43,076 bases of DNA from positions 1 through 43,076 of the forward strand of contig JAXEXP010000134.1 of the NCBI GenBank assembly GCA_034113365.1. The letters run 5' to 3'. This DNA is from Spyradocola sp034113365. Lineage in GTDB: Bacteria > Bacillota > Clostridia > Christensenellales > UBA1750. Every line of letters starts with the position of its first letter. The first letter of the stretch is position 1. Shown here piece after piece: positions 7,576-15,863 of the stretch. Made by a program: the position numbers and the translations under genes. Under the pieces are notes generated by a model that ran no database searches, was not told the DNA's origin, and saw only the letters and a list, made by a program, of their open reading frames with translations.

Positions 7576-7596
7576 GCCAGAAGGAGGCAACACTTC

Positions 7597-7875
7597 ATGT
7601 CCAGATCTGTTAAGAAGGGCCCTTATGTGGAAGCTCGTCTTCTGAAAAGGGTTGAAGAAATGAATAACAAGGGCGAGAAGAAGGTGCTCAAGACGTGGTC
7701 GCGTTCGTCCACGATCTTCCCCGACTTTGTCGGTCACACCATCGCCGTCCACGATGGCCGCAAGCATGTTCCGGTCTATGTCACCGAGGAGATGGTCGGC
7801 CACAAGCTGGGCGAGTTCGCGCCCACGCGCACTTTCCGTGGCCATGCCGGTGAAAAGTCCACCGGCGGACGGTAA
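7597..7875 (+). CDS. rpsS: 30S ribosomal protein S19
   Basis: S19 lies in the subunit head near the A-site finger and pairs with S13. The 92-residue product opens with MSRSVKKGPYVEARLLKRV and contains IFPDFVGHTIAVHDGRKHVPVYVTEEMVGHKLGEFAPTR, which is diagnostic. The AAGGAGG site is 10 nt upstream. The order rplB-rpsS-rplV is standard. Confidence 0.97.
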   Translation: MSRSVKKGPYVEARLLKRVEEMNNKGEKKVLKTWSRSSTIFPDFVGHTIAVHDGRKHVPVYVTEEMVGHKLGEFAPTRTFRGHAGEKSTGGR

Positions 7876-7891
7876 GGAAGGAGGAACATAA

Positions 7892-8275
7892 ATGGCTACC
7901 AGAAGCCGTGAAAAGAGCGCCGCGCGCAAGGCCAACGCCGACAAGCGCGCCCGCTGCACTGCCAAGTACATCCGCATTCCTTCCCGCAAGGTCCACATCG
8001 TGCTGGATCTGATTCGCGGTAAGTCTGCCGATCAGGCTCTGGCGATTCTCATGAACACCCCCAAGGCGGCGGCCCCCATTGTTGCCAAGGTGCTCAACAG
8101 CGCCATCGCCAACGCCGAGAACAACCTGGAGCTGGATCGCAGCACCCTGTACGTGGCCGAGTGCTACGCCAACCAGGGCCCCACGCTCAAGCGTTTCCAC
8201 CCCCGCTCCAGAGGACAGGCGTTCTCGATCCTGAAGCGCTCCAGCCACATCACTGTGATCCTGGACCAGAAGTAA
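7892..8275 (+). CDS. rplV: 50S ribosomal protein L22
   Basis: L22 forms part of the exit-tunnel wall with L4. The product has 127 residues, longer than the usual 110-115 because of a basic N-terminal tail of about 17 residues (MATRSREKSAARKANAD). The core is standard, from AKYIRIPSRKVHIVLDLIRG to PTLKRFHPRSRGQAFSILKR with the beta-hairpin loop, and a strand follows to the end. Macrolide-relevant loop residues look ordinary. Confidence 0.95.
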   Translation: MATRSREKSAARKANADKRARCTAKYIRIPSRKVHIVLDLIRGKSADQALAILMNTPKAAAPIVAKVLNSAIANAENNLELDRSTLYVAECYANQGPTLKRFHPRSRGQAFSILKRSSHITVILDQK

Positions 8276-8290
8276 CAAGGAGGAAATTTC

Positions 8291-8959
8291 ATGGGACAGA
8301 AAGTTAATCCCCATGGCGCCCGCGTCGGCGTGATCAAGGACTGGTCCGCCCGCTGGTATGCCAATAAGAAGGATTTTTCCAACAACCTTGTTGAAGATCA
8401 TGCCCTGCGCGCCATGCTCAAGGAAAAGCTCTTTGCCGCCGGTATCTCTCACATCGATATCGAGCGCGCTTCCAACAAGGTAACGGTCAACATCTTCACC
8501 GCCAAGCCCGGCATCGTCATCGGCCGCGGCGGCGCGGGCGCTGAGGCGCTGAAAAAGGAAATCGAGGCCTTCACCGGCAAGGCGGTTTCCCTGAACATTC
8601 TCGAGATCAAGCAGCCTGAGGCGGACGCCCAGCTGGTGGCCGAGAAGGTCGCTCAGTCGCTGGAAAAGCGCGTTTCCTTCCGTCGTGCGATGAAGCAGAA
8701 CCTGGGTTTTGCGATGCGCGCCGGCGCCAAGGGAATCAAGATGCAGGTCTCCGGCCGTCTGGGCGGCGCGGAAATCGCGCGCTCCGAGGGCTACCATGAG
8801 GGTTCCATTCCTCTGCAGACCCTGCGTGCGAATATCGACTACGGCTTTGCAGAAGCCAGCACCACTTACGGCCGCATCGGCGTAAAGGTGTGGATTTACA
8901 AGGGCCAGGTGCTGCCCCGCGCCAAGAAGGCTCCTAAGTCCGCGGAGGGAGGAAAATAA
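8291..8959 (+). CDS. rpsC: 30S ribosomal protein S3
   Basis: S3 lines the mRNA entry channel. The 222-residue product has the KH domain signature GIVIGRGGAGAEALKKEIE at about residues 75-93 and the C-terminal S3 domain (MKQNLGFAMRAGAKGIKMQVSGRLGGAEIARSE). It starts MGQKVNPHGARVGV after AAGGAGG and ends three bases before rplP. Confidence 0.97.
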   Translation: MGQKVNPHGARVGVIKDWSARWYANKKDFSNNLVEDHALRAMLKEKLFAAGISHIDIERASNKVTVNIFTAKPGIVIGRGGAGAEALKKEIEAFTGKAVSLNILEIKQPEADAQLVAEKVAQSLEKRVSFRRAMKQNLGFAMRAGAKGIKMQVSGRLGGAEIARSEGYHEGSIPLQTLRANIDYGFAEASTTYGRIGVKVWIYKGQVLPRAKKAPKSAEGGK

Positions 8960-8962
8960 ACC

Positions 8963-9385
8963 ATGTTGATGCCTAAGAGAGTCAAGCGCCGTCGCGTGAT
9001 GCGCGGTCGCATGAAGGGCAAGGCAAGCCGCGGCAACTTCGTTGCCTACGGTGATTTCGGCCTGCAGGCCACCGAGCCTTGCTGGGTTACCTCCAGACAG
9101 ATCGAGGCTGCTCGTATCGCGATGACCCGCTTCATTCGCCGCGGCGGTCAGGTTTGGATCAAGATTTTCCCCGACAAGCCCGTTACCCAGAAGCCTGCTG
9201 AGACCCGAATGGGTTCCGGTAAGGGCTCTCCCGAGTACTGGGTAGCCGTTGTGAAGCCCGGCCGCGTGCTGTTTGAGATCGCGGGCGTGCCCGAGGAGAC
9301 CGCGCGCGAGGCGCTGCGTCTGGCTTCCCACAAGCTGCCCCTCAAGACCAAGATCGTCGCTAAGGACAAGGGTGGTGAAGAATAA
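8963..9385 (+). CDS. rplP: 50S ribosomal protein L16
   Basis: L16 helps position A-site tRNA and finish the large subunit. The product has 140 residues. The start ATG 8963 gives the canonical MLMPKRVKRRR beginning, and its GGAGG lies at the very end of rpsC. GDFGLQATEPCWVTSRQIEAARIAMTR and KPVTQKPAETRMGSGKGSPEYWVAVVKPG are family blocks. The stop overlaps the rpmC start by one base. Confidence 0.96.
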   Translation: MLMPKRVKRRRVMRGRMKGKASRGNFVAYGDFGLQATEPCWVTSRQIEAARIAMTRFIRRGGQVWIKIFPDKPVTQKPAETRMGSGKGSPEYWVAVVKPGRVLFEIAGVPEETAREALRLASHKLPLKTKIVAKDKGGEE

Positions 9386-9585
9386 TGAAGGCGAATAAGT
9401 ATTTTGATATGACGGATACTGAGCTGGATCAGCAGCTGACGGAGCTGAAGTCGGAGCTGTTCAACCTTCGCTTTCAATTGGCCACCGGCCAGCTTCAGAA
9501 TCCCATGATGATCCGCGAGACGAAGCGCAACATCGCCAGGGTCAAGACTATTCTGCGTGATCGTCAGATCAAGGCGCAGGCCTGA
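9385..9585 (+). CDS. rpmC: 50S ribosomal protein L29
   Basis: L29 is a small alpha-helical protein at the tunnel exit beside L23. The 66-residue product has the LKSELFNLRFQLATGQLQNP motif and the KRNIARVKTILRDRQ tail. It overlaps rplP by one base, giving coupled translation. Confidence 0.95.
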   Translation: MKANKYFDMTDTELDQQLTELKSELFNLRFQLATGQLQNPMMIRETKRNIARVKTILRDRQIKAQA

Positions 9586-9611
9586 TCACGATACGGAAAG
9601 GAGAAACCTCA

Positions 9612-9872
9612 ATGTCTGAAGTCAGAGGAAACCGTAAGACCCGCGTAGGGGTCGTGGTCAGCGATAAAATGGACAAGACCATCGTGGTTGCGATCAGAAC
9701 CCGTGTCAAGCACGGCCTGTACGGCAAGATCTTGAACCGTACCACCAAGCTGAAAGCGCACGATGAGAACAATACCTGCAGCGTCGGCGACGTCGTTCGC
9801 GTGATGGAAACCCGTCCCTTGAGCAAGGAAAAGCGCTGGAGACTGGTTGAGATCGTCGAAAAGGCGAAGTAA
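9612..9872 (+). CDS. rpsQ: 30S ribosomal protein S17
   Basis: S17 is an early-binding OB-fold protein of the small subunit. The 86-residue product reads RKTRVGVVVSDKMDKTIVVAI, then VKHGLYGKILNRTTKLKAHDENN, VGDVVRVMETRPLSKEKRWRLVEIV. GGAAAGGAG precedes the ATG. Confidence 0.96.
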   Translation: MSEVRGNRKTRVGVVVSDKMDKTIVVAIRTRVKHGLYGKILNRTTKLKAHDENNTCSVGDVVRVMETRPLSKEKRWRLVEIVEKAK

Positions 9873-9899
9873 GCCGAGGATAGGGAGGGTAAACAGACT

Positions 9900-10268
9900 A
9901 TGGTACAACCGCAGACCAGATTAAAGGTTGCCGACAATTCCGGCGCCAAGGAAATCATGTGCATCCGAGTTCTCGGCGGTTCCTTCCGTGGCTCCGGCAG
10001 CATCGGCGACATCATCGTTGCCTCTGTCAAGAGCGCGACGCCCGGCGGCACGGTCAAGAAGGGCGATGTTGTCAAGGCCGTCATCGTCCGCACCGTCAAG
10101 TCCAAGCGCCGTCCGGATGGCACCTACATTCGCTTTGACGATAACGCCGCCGTCGTCATCAACGACGCGAAGCAGCCCCGCGGTACCCGCATCTTTGGGC
10201 CGGTGGCACGCGAGCTGCGCGAGAAGGATTTCATGAAGATCGTCTCGCTCGCGCCCGAAGTGCTTTAA
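9900..10268 (+). CDS. rplN: 50S ribosomal protein L14
   Basis: L14 sits at the subunit interface. It forms bridge B8 and is the binding site for the silencing factor RsfS. The 122-residue product shows MVQPQTRLKVADNSGAKEIMCIRVLGG, the PDGTYIRFDDNAAVVIND segment and RGTRIFGPVARELREKDFMKIVSLAPEVL. Length and start are canonical. Confidence 0.97.
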   Translation: MVQPQTRLKVADNSGAKEIMCIRVLGGSFRGSGSIGDIIVASVKSATPGGTVKKGDVVKAVIVRTVKSKRRPDGTYIRFDDNAAVVINDAKQPRGTRIFGPVARELREKDFMKIVSLAPEVL

Positions 10269-10283
10269 TTGGAGGTAGACGAC

Positions 10284-10610
10284 ATGGCTACGCCTAAGAA
10301 GATTCACGTTAAGAAGAATGACACCGTAGTGGTCATTTCCGGCAAGGACGCCGGCAAGAAGGGCAAGGTGCTCGTCGCCATGCCCGCTGCCGGCAAGATC
10401 ATCGTTGAGGGTGTCGCGATGGCTACCAAGCATAAGAAGCCGCGCGGCATGGGCCAGCAGGGTGGCATCATCCACCAGGAAGCGCCCATCTACGCCTCCA
10501 AGGTGATGCTGGTTTGCCCCAGCTGCGGCAAGCCCACCCGACTCGCCCACAAGCTGCTTGAGGACGGCAACAAGGTTCGTCTGTGCAAGAAGTGCGGCGA
10601 GACCTTCTAA
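10284..10610 (+). CDS. rplX: 50S ribosomal protein L24
   Basis: L24 is an early-assembly KOW-domain protein. The start at ATG 10284, with GGAGG 8 nt upstream, gives 108 residues. The KOW motif lies in KKNDTVVVISGKDAGKKGKVL. The C-terminal third holds two CxxC pairs (CPSCGK and CKKCGE), a zinc-ribbon-like arrangement found in many Gram-positive L24 proteins. Confidence 0.96.
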   Translation: MATPKKIHVKKNDTVVVISGKDAGKKGKVLVAMPAAGKIIVEGVAMATKHKKPRGMGQQGGIIHQEAPIYASKVMLVCPSCGKPTRLAHKLLEDGNKVRLCKKCGETF

Positions 10611-10633
10611 ATCAAGCAAGGGAGGGACATGAA

Positions 10634-11176
10634 ATGTCTAGATTGAAGGATAAGTATAAGTCCGAAGTCGCCCCTGCTATGATGGCGAAGTTCGGCTACA
10701 AGAACGTAATGCAGATCCCCCGCCTGGAGAAGATCGTCATCAACATGGGCCTGGGCGAGACGAAAGACAACCCCAAGTCCTTTGACGCCGCTCTGGCGGA
10801 CCTGACCCTCATCGCCGGCCAGAAGCCTCTGGCGACCCTGGCCAAGAAGTCCGTTGCGAACTTCAAGGTCCGCGAGGGCATGAAGATCGGCGCGAAGGTC
10901 ACCCTGCGCAACGAGCGCATGTACGAGTTCGCGGACAAGCTGATGAACATCGCGCTGCCCCGCGTCAGAGACTTCCGCGGCGTCTCCACCAAGGCCTTCG
11001 ACGGCCGCGGCAACTATGCCCTGGGCATCCGTGAGCAGCTGCTGGTCCCGGAGATCGAGTACGATAAGGTCGACAAGATCCGCGGCATGGAGATGATCTT
11101 CGTCACCACCGCCAAGACCGACGAAGAGGCCAAGGAGCTGCTCAGACTGCTGGGCATGCCCTTTGCGCAGGCGTAA
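10634..11176 (+). CDS. rplE: 50S ribosomal protein L5
   Basis: L5 binds 5S rRNA and contacts the small-subunit head and P-site tRNA. ATG 10634 gives 180 residues and follows GGGAGGGA. PRLEKIVINMGLGETKDNPKSFDAALADLTLIAGQKP and the IPEIEYDK-like VPEIEYDKVDKIRGMEMIFVTTAKTDEEAKELLRLLGMPF tail identify it. Confidence 0.97.
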   Translation: MSRLKDKYKSEVAPAMMAKFGYKNVMQIPRLEKIVINMGLGETKDNPKSFDAALADLTLIAGQKPLATLAKKSVANFKVREGMKIGAKVTLRNERMYEFADKLMNIALPRVRDFRGVSTKAFDGRGNYALGIREQLLVPEIEYDKVDKIRGMEMIFVTTAKTDEEAKELLRLLGMPFAQA

Positions 11177-11194
11177 TTAGAGGAGGGGAGCAAT

Positions 11195-11380
11195 ATGGCT
11201 AAGAAATCCATCGTCATCCGTCAGCAGAGAGAGCCCAAGTTCTCCACCCGCGCTTACACGCGCTGCCGCATCTGCGGCCGTCCGCACTCGGTGCTCAGAA
11301 AGTACGGCATCTGCCGCATTTGCTTCCGCGAGCTTGCGTACAAGGGCGAGATCCCCGGCGTGCGCAAGGCGAGCTGGTAA
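11195..11380 (+). CDS. rpsZ: 30S ribosomal protein S14, zinc-binding (type Z) form
   Basis: S14 is part of the small-subunit head. This is the short 61-residue form with four zinc cysteines in two CxxC pairs (CRICGR and CRICFR), as opposed to the longer zinc-free form. MAKKSIVIRQQREPKFSTRAYTRC is the usual opening. The type Z gene in the spc operon is normal for Bacillota and Actinomycetota. Confidence 0.96.
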   Translation: MAKKSIVIRQQREPKFSTRAYTRCRICGRPHSVLRKYGICRICFRELAYKGEIPGVRKASW

Positions 11381-11408
11381 ACCGGAGTAGACGGAAGGAG
11401 GTAAGACA

Positions 11409-11807
11409 ATGATCGTAAATGATCCCATCGCAGATATGCTGACCCGTATCCGCAACGCTCTGGTTGCAAAGCACGACTCGATCCTGGTGCCCGCTTCCAA
11501 CGAGAAGAAGGCCGTTGCCAAGATCCTGCTGGACGAGGGCTTCATCAAGTCCGTGGACCTGGTGGAGGACGGCGTGCAGGGCGCGATCAAGATCGGCCTG
11601 AAGTACGACGCCAACCGCAAGAGCGTCATCACGGGTCTTAAGAAGATTTCCAAGCCCGGCCTTCGCGTTTACGCGAAGTGCGAGGAACTGCCGAAGGTGC
11701 TTGGCGGCCTGGGCATTGCCATCATTTCGACGTCCAAGGGCGTCATGACCGATAAAGAAGCCCGCAAGAACGCAGTCGGCGGCGAAGTCCTCTGCTACGT
11801 TTGGTAA
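11409..11807 (+). CDS. rpsH: 30S ribosomal protein S8
   Basis: S8 binds the central domain of 16S rRNA; in enterobacteria it is the translational repressor of the spc operon. The 132-residue product reads MIVNDPIADMLTRIRNAL through SKPGLRVYAKCEELPKVLGGLGIAIISTSKGVMTDKEARK to the GGEVLCYVW end. GAAGGAGG precedes the start. Confidence 0.97.
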   Translation: MIVNDPIADMLTRIRNALVAKHDSILVPASNEKKAVAKILLDEGFIKSVDLVEDGVQGAIKIGLKYDANRKSVITGLKKISKPGLRVYAKCEELPKVLGGLGIAIISTSKGVMTDKEARKNAVGGEVLCYVW

Positions 11808-11836
11808 GCGCTTGAACATTTGGAGGTAATTGAATT

Positions 11837-12379
11837 ATGTCGAGAATCGGCAGACATCCGGTTGCCATCCCTGCGGGCGTGACGGTCAAGGTGGACGAAC
11901 ACAACGTCGTCACCGTCAAGGGCCCCAAGGGTGAGCTGACCCAGCACATTCATCCCGATATGAAGATCGAAATCGAGGGCGCGACCCTTACCGTGAGCCG
12001 CCCCTCCGACGACAAGATGCACAGAAGCCTGCACGGCCTGAGCCGCACCCTGATCAACAACATGATCATCGGCGTCACCCAGGGCTACCAGAAGGCGCTG
12101 GACGTGGTGGGCGTGGGCTACCGCGCGCAGATCCAGGGCAAGAACCTGGTGCTGACCATCGGCTACTCGCATCCTGTTGAAATGGTTCCCGAAGAGGGCA
12201 TCGCCTTTGAGTGCCCCACCCCGAACAAGATCGTGGTCAAGGGGATCGACAAGCAGCGCGTGGGCGCTGTGGCTGCCAATGTCCGTTCTGTCCGCGAGCC
12301 CGAACCCTACCATGGCAAGGGCATCAAGTATGAAACCGAAGTCGTGCGCCGCAAGGAAGGCAAGACCGGTAAGAAGTAA
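11837..12379 (+). CDS. rplF: 50S ribosomal protein L6
   Basis: L6 lies near the factor-binding centre. The 180-residue product opens SRIGRHPVAIPAGV and has the two repeated alpha-beta modules. The second contains PEGIAF-like text, NKIVVKGIDKQRVGAVAANVRSVREPEPYHGKGIKYETE and a lysine-rich tail. TTGGAGG lies upstream. Confidence 0.97.
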   Translation: MSRIGRHPVAIPAGVTVKVDEHNVVTVKGPKGELTQHIHPDMKIEIEGATLTVSRPSDDKMHRSLHGLSRTLINNMIIGVTQGYQKALDVVGVGYRAQIQGKNLVLTIGYSHPVEMVPEEGIAFECPTPNKIVVKGIDKQRVGAVAANVRSVREPEPYHGKGIKYETEVVRRKEGKTGKK

Positions 12380-12393
12380 AGGGGTGAGCGCAA

Positions 12394-12762
12394 GTGATCC
12401 AGAAGAGGGACAAAAACGAAATTCGCAGGATTCGTCACGAGCGCGTCCGCAAGAAGATCTCCGGCACTGCAGAGCGTCCGCGCTTCTGCGTGTACCGCAG
12501 CAACAAGAATATTTACGTTCAGGTAATCGACGACACCAAGGGCACGACGCTTTGTCAGGCTTCCACCCTGGACAAGGACATCCAGCCGCAGCTTGAGTCC
12601 GTGGACAAGAAGGGTGCGGCCGCGCTGGTGGGCAAGCTTGCCGCCGAGCGCGCTCTGGCTGCCGGCATCAAGGAAGTGGTTTTCGACCGCGGTGGTTACA
12701 TCTACACCGGTCGTGTGGCGCAGGTCGCCGCAGCCGCTCGCGAGGCTGGCTTGGATTTCTAA
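12394..12762 (+). CDS. rplR: 50S ribosomal protein L18
   Basis: L18 binds 5S rRNA together with L5. The start codon is GTG at 12394, with GGGGTGAG upstream. The 122-residue product shows RERVRKKI-like RHERVRKKISGTAERPRFCVYRSNKNIYVQVIDD and ends FDRGGYIYTGRVAQVAAAAREAGLDF, the canonical C-terminus. Confidence 0.96.
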   Translation: MIQKRDKNEIRRIRHERVRKKISGTAERPRFCVYRSNKNIYVQVIDDTKGTTLCQASTLDKDIQPQLESVDKKGAAALVGKLAAERALAAGIKEVVFDRGGYIYTGRVAQVAAAAREAGLDF

Positions 12763-12780
12763 ACGTAAGGAGGGAAAAGG

Positions 12781-13284
12781 ATGCAGCGCTTCAAAAATCG
12801 CGAAGAGAGCGAATTTAAGGAAAAACTCGTAGCTGTCAACCGCGTGAGCAAGACCGTCAAGGGCGGCCGCAACATGCGCTTCAGCGCGCTGGTCGTCATC
12901 GGCGACGAGAAGGGCCGCGTGGGCTACGGCATGGGCAAGGCGGTGGAAATCCCCGAGGCCATCCGCAAGGCGGTCGAGGATGCCAAGAAGCATCTGGTCA
13001 CCGTGCCGATCGTCGGCACCACCATTCCCCACGAGGTCATCGGCAAGTACGGCACCGGCAAGGTGGTTCTGATGCCCGCGCCCGAAGGCTCCGGCGTGAT
13101 CGCCGGCGGCCCCGCCCGTGCGGTCATCGAGCAGGCCGGCATCAAGGATATCGTCACCAAGTCTTACGGCACCAACAACCCCATCAACGTCGTCAAGGCG
13201 ACCGTTGAGGGCCTGAGCCGGTTGAAGACCATCGAGGAAGTCGCGCGCCTGCGCGGCAAGTCCGTCGAAGAGCTGTTGGGCTAA
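12781..13284 (+). CDS. rpsE: 30S ribosomal protein S5
   Basis: S5 shapes the mRNA entry channel and affects decoding accuracy. The 167-residue product contains EKLVAVNRVSKTVKGGRNMRFSALVVIGDEKGRVGYGMGKA, then IPHEVIGKYGTGKVVLMPAPEGSGVIAGGPARAVIEQAGI, both standard. AAGGAGGG precedes the ATG. Confidence 0.97.
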   Translation: MQRFKNREESEFKEKLVAVNRVSKTVKGGRNMRFSALVVIGDEKGRVGYGMGKAVEIPEAIRKAVEDAKKHLVTVPIVGTTIPHEVIGKYGTGKVVLMPAPEGSGVIAGGPARAVIEQAGIKDIVTKSYGTNNPINVVKATVEGLSRLKTIEEVARLRGKSVEELLG

Positions 13285-13299
13285 GGAGGGTGTTTGAAA

Positions 13300-13482
13300 A
13301 TGAAGCTTAAGATTACGCTGAATAAGAGCACCATCGCCTGCAAGAAGAACCAGATCGCCACCATTGAGGCCCTGGGCCTCAAGAAGATCCGTTCCTCCGT
13401 CATTCAGCCCGACAATCCCGCCATCCGCGGCATGATCTTCACGGTCAAGCACATGGTTTCTGTTGAAGAAATCGCTGAGTAA
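13300..13482 (+). CDS. rpmD: 50S ribosomal protein L30
   Basis: L30 is a small peripheral large-subunit protein. ATG 13300 lies 10 nt past AAGGAGG and gives 60 residues. A TTG two codons earlier (13294) is too close to that site. The family text is KITLNKSTIACKKNQIATIEALGLKKIRSSVIQPDNPAIRGMIFTVKHMVSVEEI. Confidence 0.95.
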   Translation: MKLKITLNKSTIACKKNQIATIEALGLKKIRSSVIQPDNPAIRGMIFTVKHMVSVEEIAE

Positions 13483-13496
13483 GTAGGAGGTACGTT

Positions 13497-13937
13497 ATGA
13501 AGCTCCACGAGATTTCTCCCGCAGCCGGCTCCACCACCGCCCCCAAGAGACTGGGTCGCGGCGTGGGCTCCGGCCTGGGCAAGACTTCCGGCAAGGGCCA
13601 CAAGGGCTCCAAGGCCCGTTCCGGCGGCGGCAAGGCGCAGGGCTTTGAGGGCGGCCAGATGAAGCTGGTCCGCCGCATCCCCAAGCGCGGCTTTACCAAC
13701 ATCTACGCCAAGGAGTACGCCATCATCAATCTGGCTGATCTGGAGGCCTTTGACAACGGCGCTGTGGTGGACGCCACCGCGCTGAAGAACGCCGGCATCG
13801 TCAAGAACGCCAAGGACGGCATCAAGGTCCTGGGCAAGGGCGAGCTGAGCAAGCAGCTGACGGTCAAGGCGGCCAAGTTCTCCGCCACCGCAGCGCAGAA
13901 GATCGAGGCAAATGGTGGGAAAGCAGAGGTGATCTGA
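13497..13937 (+). CDS. rplO: 50S ribosomal protein L15
   Basis: L15 is a late-assembly protein with a glycine-rich N-terminal extension buried in rRNA. The 146-residue product opens MKLHEISPAAGSTTAPKRLGRGVGSGLGKTSGKGHKG, has the GFEGGQMKLVRRIPKRGF block, and ends in the globular domain. The stop TGA is one base before the secY GTG, so the two genes are tightly coupled. Confidence 0.97.
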   Translation: MKLHEISPAAGSTTAPKRLGRGVGSGLGKTSGKGHKGSKARSGGGKAQGFEGGQMKLVRRIPKRGFTNIYAKEYAIINLADLEAFDNGAVVDATALKNAGIVKNAKDGIKVLGKGELSKQLTVKAAKFSATAAQKIEANGGKAEVI

Positions 13938-13938
13938 C

Positions 13939-15207
13939 GTGCTTGAAACTTTCCGCAATGCCTGGAAGGTGGAGGATCTCCGCAAGAAGATCATCTACAC
14001 GTTGATCATGCTCCTGATCTACCGCGTCGGCTCGATCATCCCGATCCCCGGCGTCAACGTCGAGTACATCTCCCAGCAGGTGAACAACATCTCCCTGCTG
14101 GGCATGCTCGACTTCATCAATGGCCAGAACTTCTCCAACTTTACGATCTTTGCGATGGGCATCTCGCCCTACATCACCTCGTCCATCATCATGCAGCTGC
14201 TCTGCGTTGCCATCCCGGCACTGGAGCGCCTGCAGAAGGAAGGCGAGGAGGGCCGCAAGAAGATCGCGCAGATCACCCGCGTGGTCACCATCGCGCTGGG
14301 CTGCATCATGGCCATCGGCATCATCGTTGGCCTGGGCTCCGGCGCCATGTACCGCGGCGCGGAAGCCAACTTCCTTGATTACCTGCTCGTGTTCCTGTCC
14401 CTGGCGGCCGGCACCGCGCTGACCATGTGGATCGGCGAGCACATCACCGAAAACGGCGTTGGCAATGGTATTTCTTTGTTAATCTTTGTAGGTATTATTG
14501 CCAGCTTCCCCGGAGAGGTTTATACTGGTATACAGTCGGTCATCGCCAAGCCCGTCACCGCGTGGTTCATTCCGCTGGTGGTCGTGGGCATACTGGTTCT
14601 GGTTGTGGGCATCGTGTTCGTCGACGGCGGCCAGCGCAGGATCCCTGTGCAGTACGCCAAGCGCATGGTGGGCCGCAAGATGTACGGCGGTCAGTCCACC
14701 TACATCCCGCTCAAGGTGAACAGCTCCGGCGTCATGCCGCTGATCTTCGCCATCTCCATCATCCAGTTCCCGGGCCTCATCGCCCAGTTCTGGCCGACGA
14801 GCGCCTTCGCGCTGTGGTATGGCAAGTGGTTCTCCACCTCCAGCTGGCTGTACATGCTCGTGTACGCGCTGCTGATCCTGGGCTTTACCTACTTCTATAC
14901 CATGATCTCGTTCAACCCTGTTGAAATGAGCAAGAACCTGCAGCAGAACGGCGGCTTCGTCCCCGGCATCCGCCCGGGCAAGCCCACTGCTGATTACCTG
15001 ACGCGCATCTCCAACCGCATCACGCTGTTCGGCGCGATCTTCCTTGCGGTCATCGCAGTCATCCCCTCGGCGATCCTGGCGATTGCGGGCGTCCGCGCTC
15101 CGTTCACCGCCTCCGGTATCCTGATCGTGGTGTCCGTGGCTCTGGAGACCACCCAGCAGCTCGAAGCGCAGATGATGATGCGCCACTACAAGGGCTTCAT
15201 GAAGTAA
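13939..15207 (+). CDS. secY: preprotein translocase subunit SecY
   Basis: SecY is the channel of the general protein-export machine in the cytoplasmic membrane. The product has 422 residues and ten hydrophobic segments. It starts with GTG 13939, one base after rplO, with AGAGGTGAT as ribosome-binding site. Landmarks are RVGSIIPIPGVN in helix 1, FAMGISPYITSSIIMQLL (the plug and helix 2 region), QRRIPVQYAKRMVG in the large cytoplasmic loop, and NPVEMSKNLQQNGGFVPGIRPGKPT. Length is normal for Firmicutes. Confidence 0.97.
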   Translation: MLETFRNAWKVEDLRKKIIYTLIMLLIYRVGSIIPIPGVNVEYISQQVNNISLLGMLDFINGQNFSNFTIFAMGISPYITSSIIMQLLCVAIPALERLQKEGEEGRKKIAQITRVVTIALGCIMAIGIIVGLGSGAMYRGAEANFLDYLLVFLSLAAGTALTMWIGEHITENGVGNGISLLIFVGIIASFPGEVYTGIQSVIAKPVTAWFIPLVVVGILVLVVGIVFVDGGQRRIPVQYAKRMVGRKMYGGQSTYIPLKVNSSGVMPLIFAISIIQFPGLIAQFWPTSAFALWYGKWFSTSSWLYMLVYALLILGFTYFYTMISFNPVEMSKNLQQNGGFVPGIRPGKPTADYLTRISNRITLFGAIFLAVIAVIPSAILAIAGVRAPFTASGILIVVSVALETTQQLEAQMMMRHYKGFMK

Positions 15208-15239
15208 GCCCACGCCAATGACATAAGGAGGCAGCTTAT

Positions 15240-15863
15240 ATGAAGATCGTATTCTTAGGCCCTCCCGGTGCAGGCAAAGGTACGCAGGCCGAGCAGATCA
15301 TCGGCAAGCTCTCCATCCCGCAGATCAGCACCGGGGAGATCCTCCGCCGTGCCATCCGCGAAAAGACCCCCACGGGTCTGGAGGCGCAGAGCTACATCGA
15401 AAAGGGCGCGCTGGTGCCCGACGATGTCGTGGTCCGCATCGTGCGTGAGCGGCTTGCGGAGGCGGATTGCGCGGGCGGTTACCTGCTCGACGGCTTTCCG
15501 CGCACGGTGCCCCAGGCAGAGGCGCTGGACTCCTTCGAGTCGATCGATGCCGTGGTGAATCTCGAGGTTCCACGTTCGCTTCTGATCCATCGTCTCAGCG
15601 GACGCAGAGTGTGCGCCGCCTGCGGCTACACCACCCACATCGACCGCGGAGAGGACAAATGCGTCAAGTGCGGCGGCGAATTGACCCAGAGGAAGGACGA
15701 TGCGCCCGAATCCGTCGAGAACCGCCTGGTCGTCTACGAGCAGCAGACCAAGCCCCTGATCGACTACTACGCCGGTAAGGGCCTGCTGACCAACGTCGAC
15801 GGCTCCAAGCCTCTTGCTGAGGTGACCAAGGCCATACTGGCCGTGCTTGGGTGCAACGAATGA
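15240..15863 (+). CDS. adk: adenylate kinase with zinc-type lid
   Basis: This enzyme interconverts ATP + AMP and 2 ADP in the cytoplasm. The 207-residue product opens MKIVFLGPPGAGKGTQAE with the P-loop at residues 7-14. The ISTGEILRRA AMP-binding helix and the DGFPRTVPQAEALD segment follow. The LID carries four cysteines in two CxxC pairs (CAACG and CVKCG), the structural zinc site of Gram-positive forms, but the loop is several residues shorter than usual. The stop overlaps the map start (ATGA). Confidence 0.97.
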   Translation: MKIVFLGPPGAGKGTQAEQIIGKLSIPQISTGEILRRAIREKTPTGLEAQSYIEKGALVPDDVVVRIVRERLAEADCAGGYLLDGFPRTVPQAEALDSFESIDAVVNLEVPRSLLIHRLSGRRVCAACGYTTHIDRGEDKCVKCGGELTQRKDDAPESVENRLVVYEQQTKPLIDYYAGKGLLTNVDGSKPLAEVTKAILAVLGCNE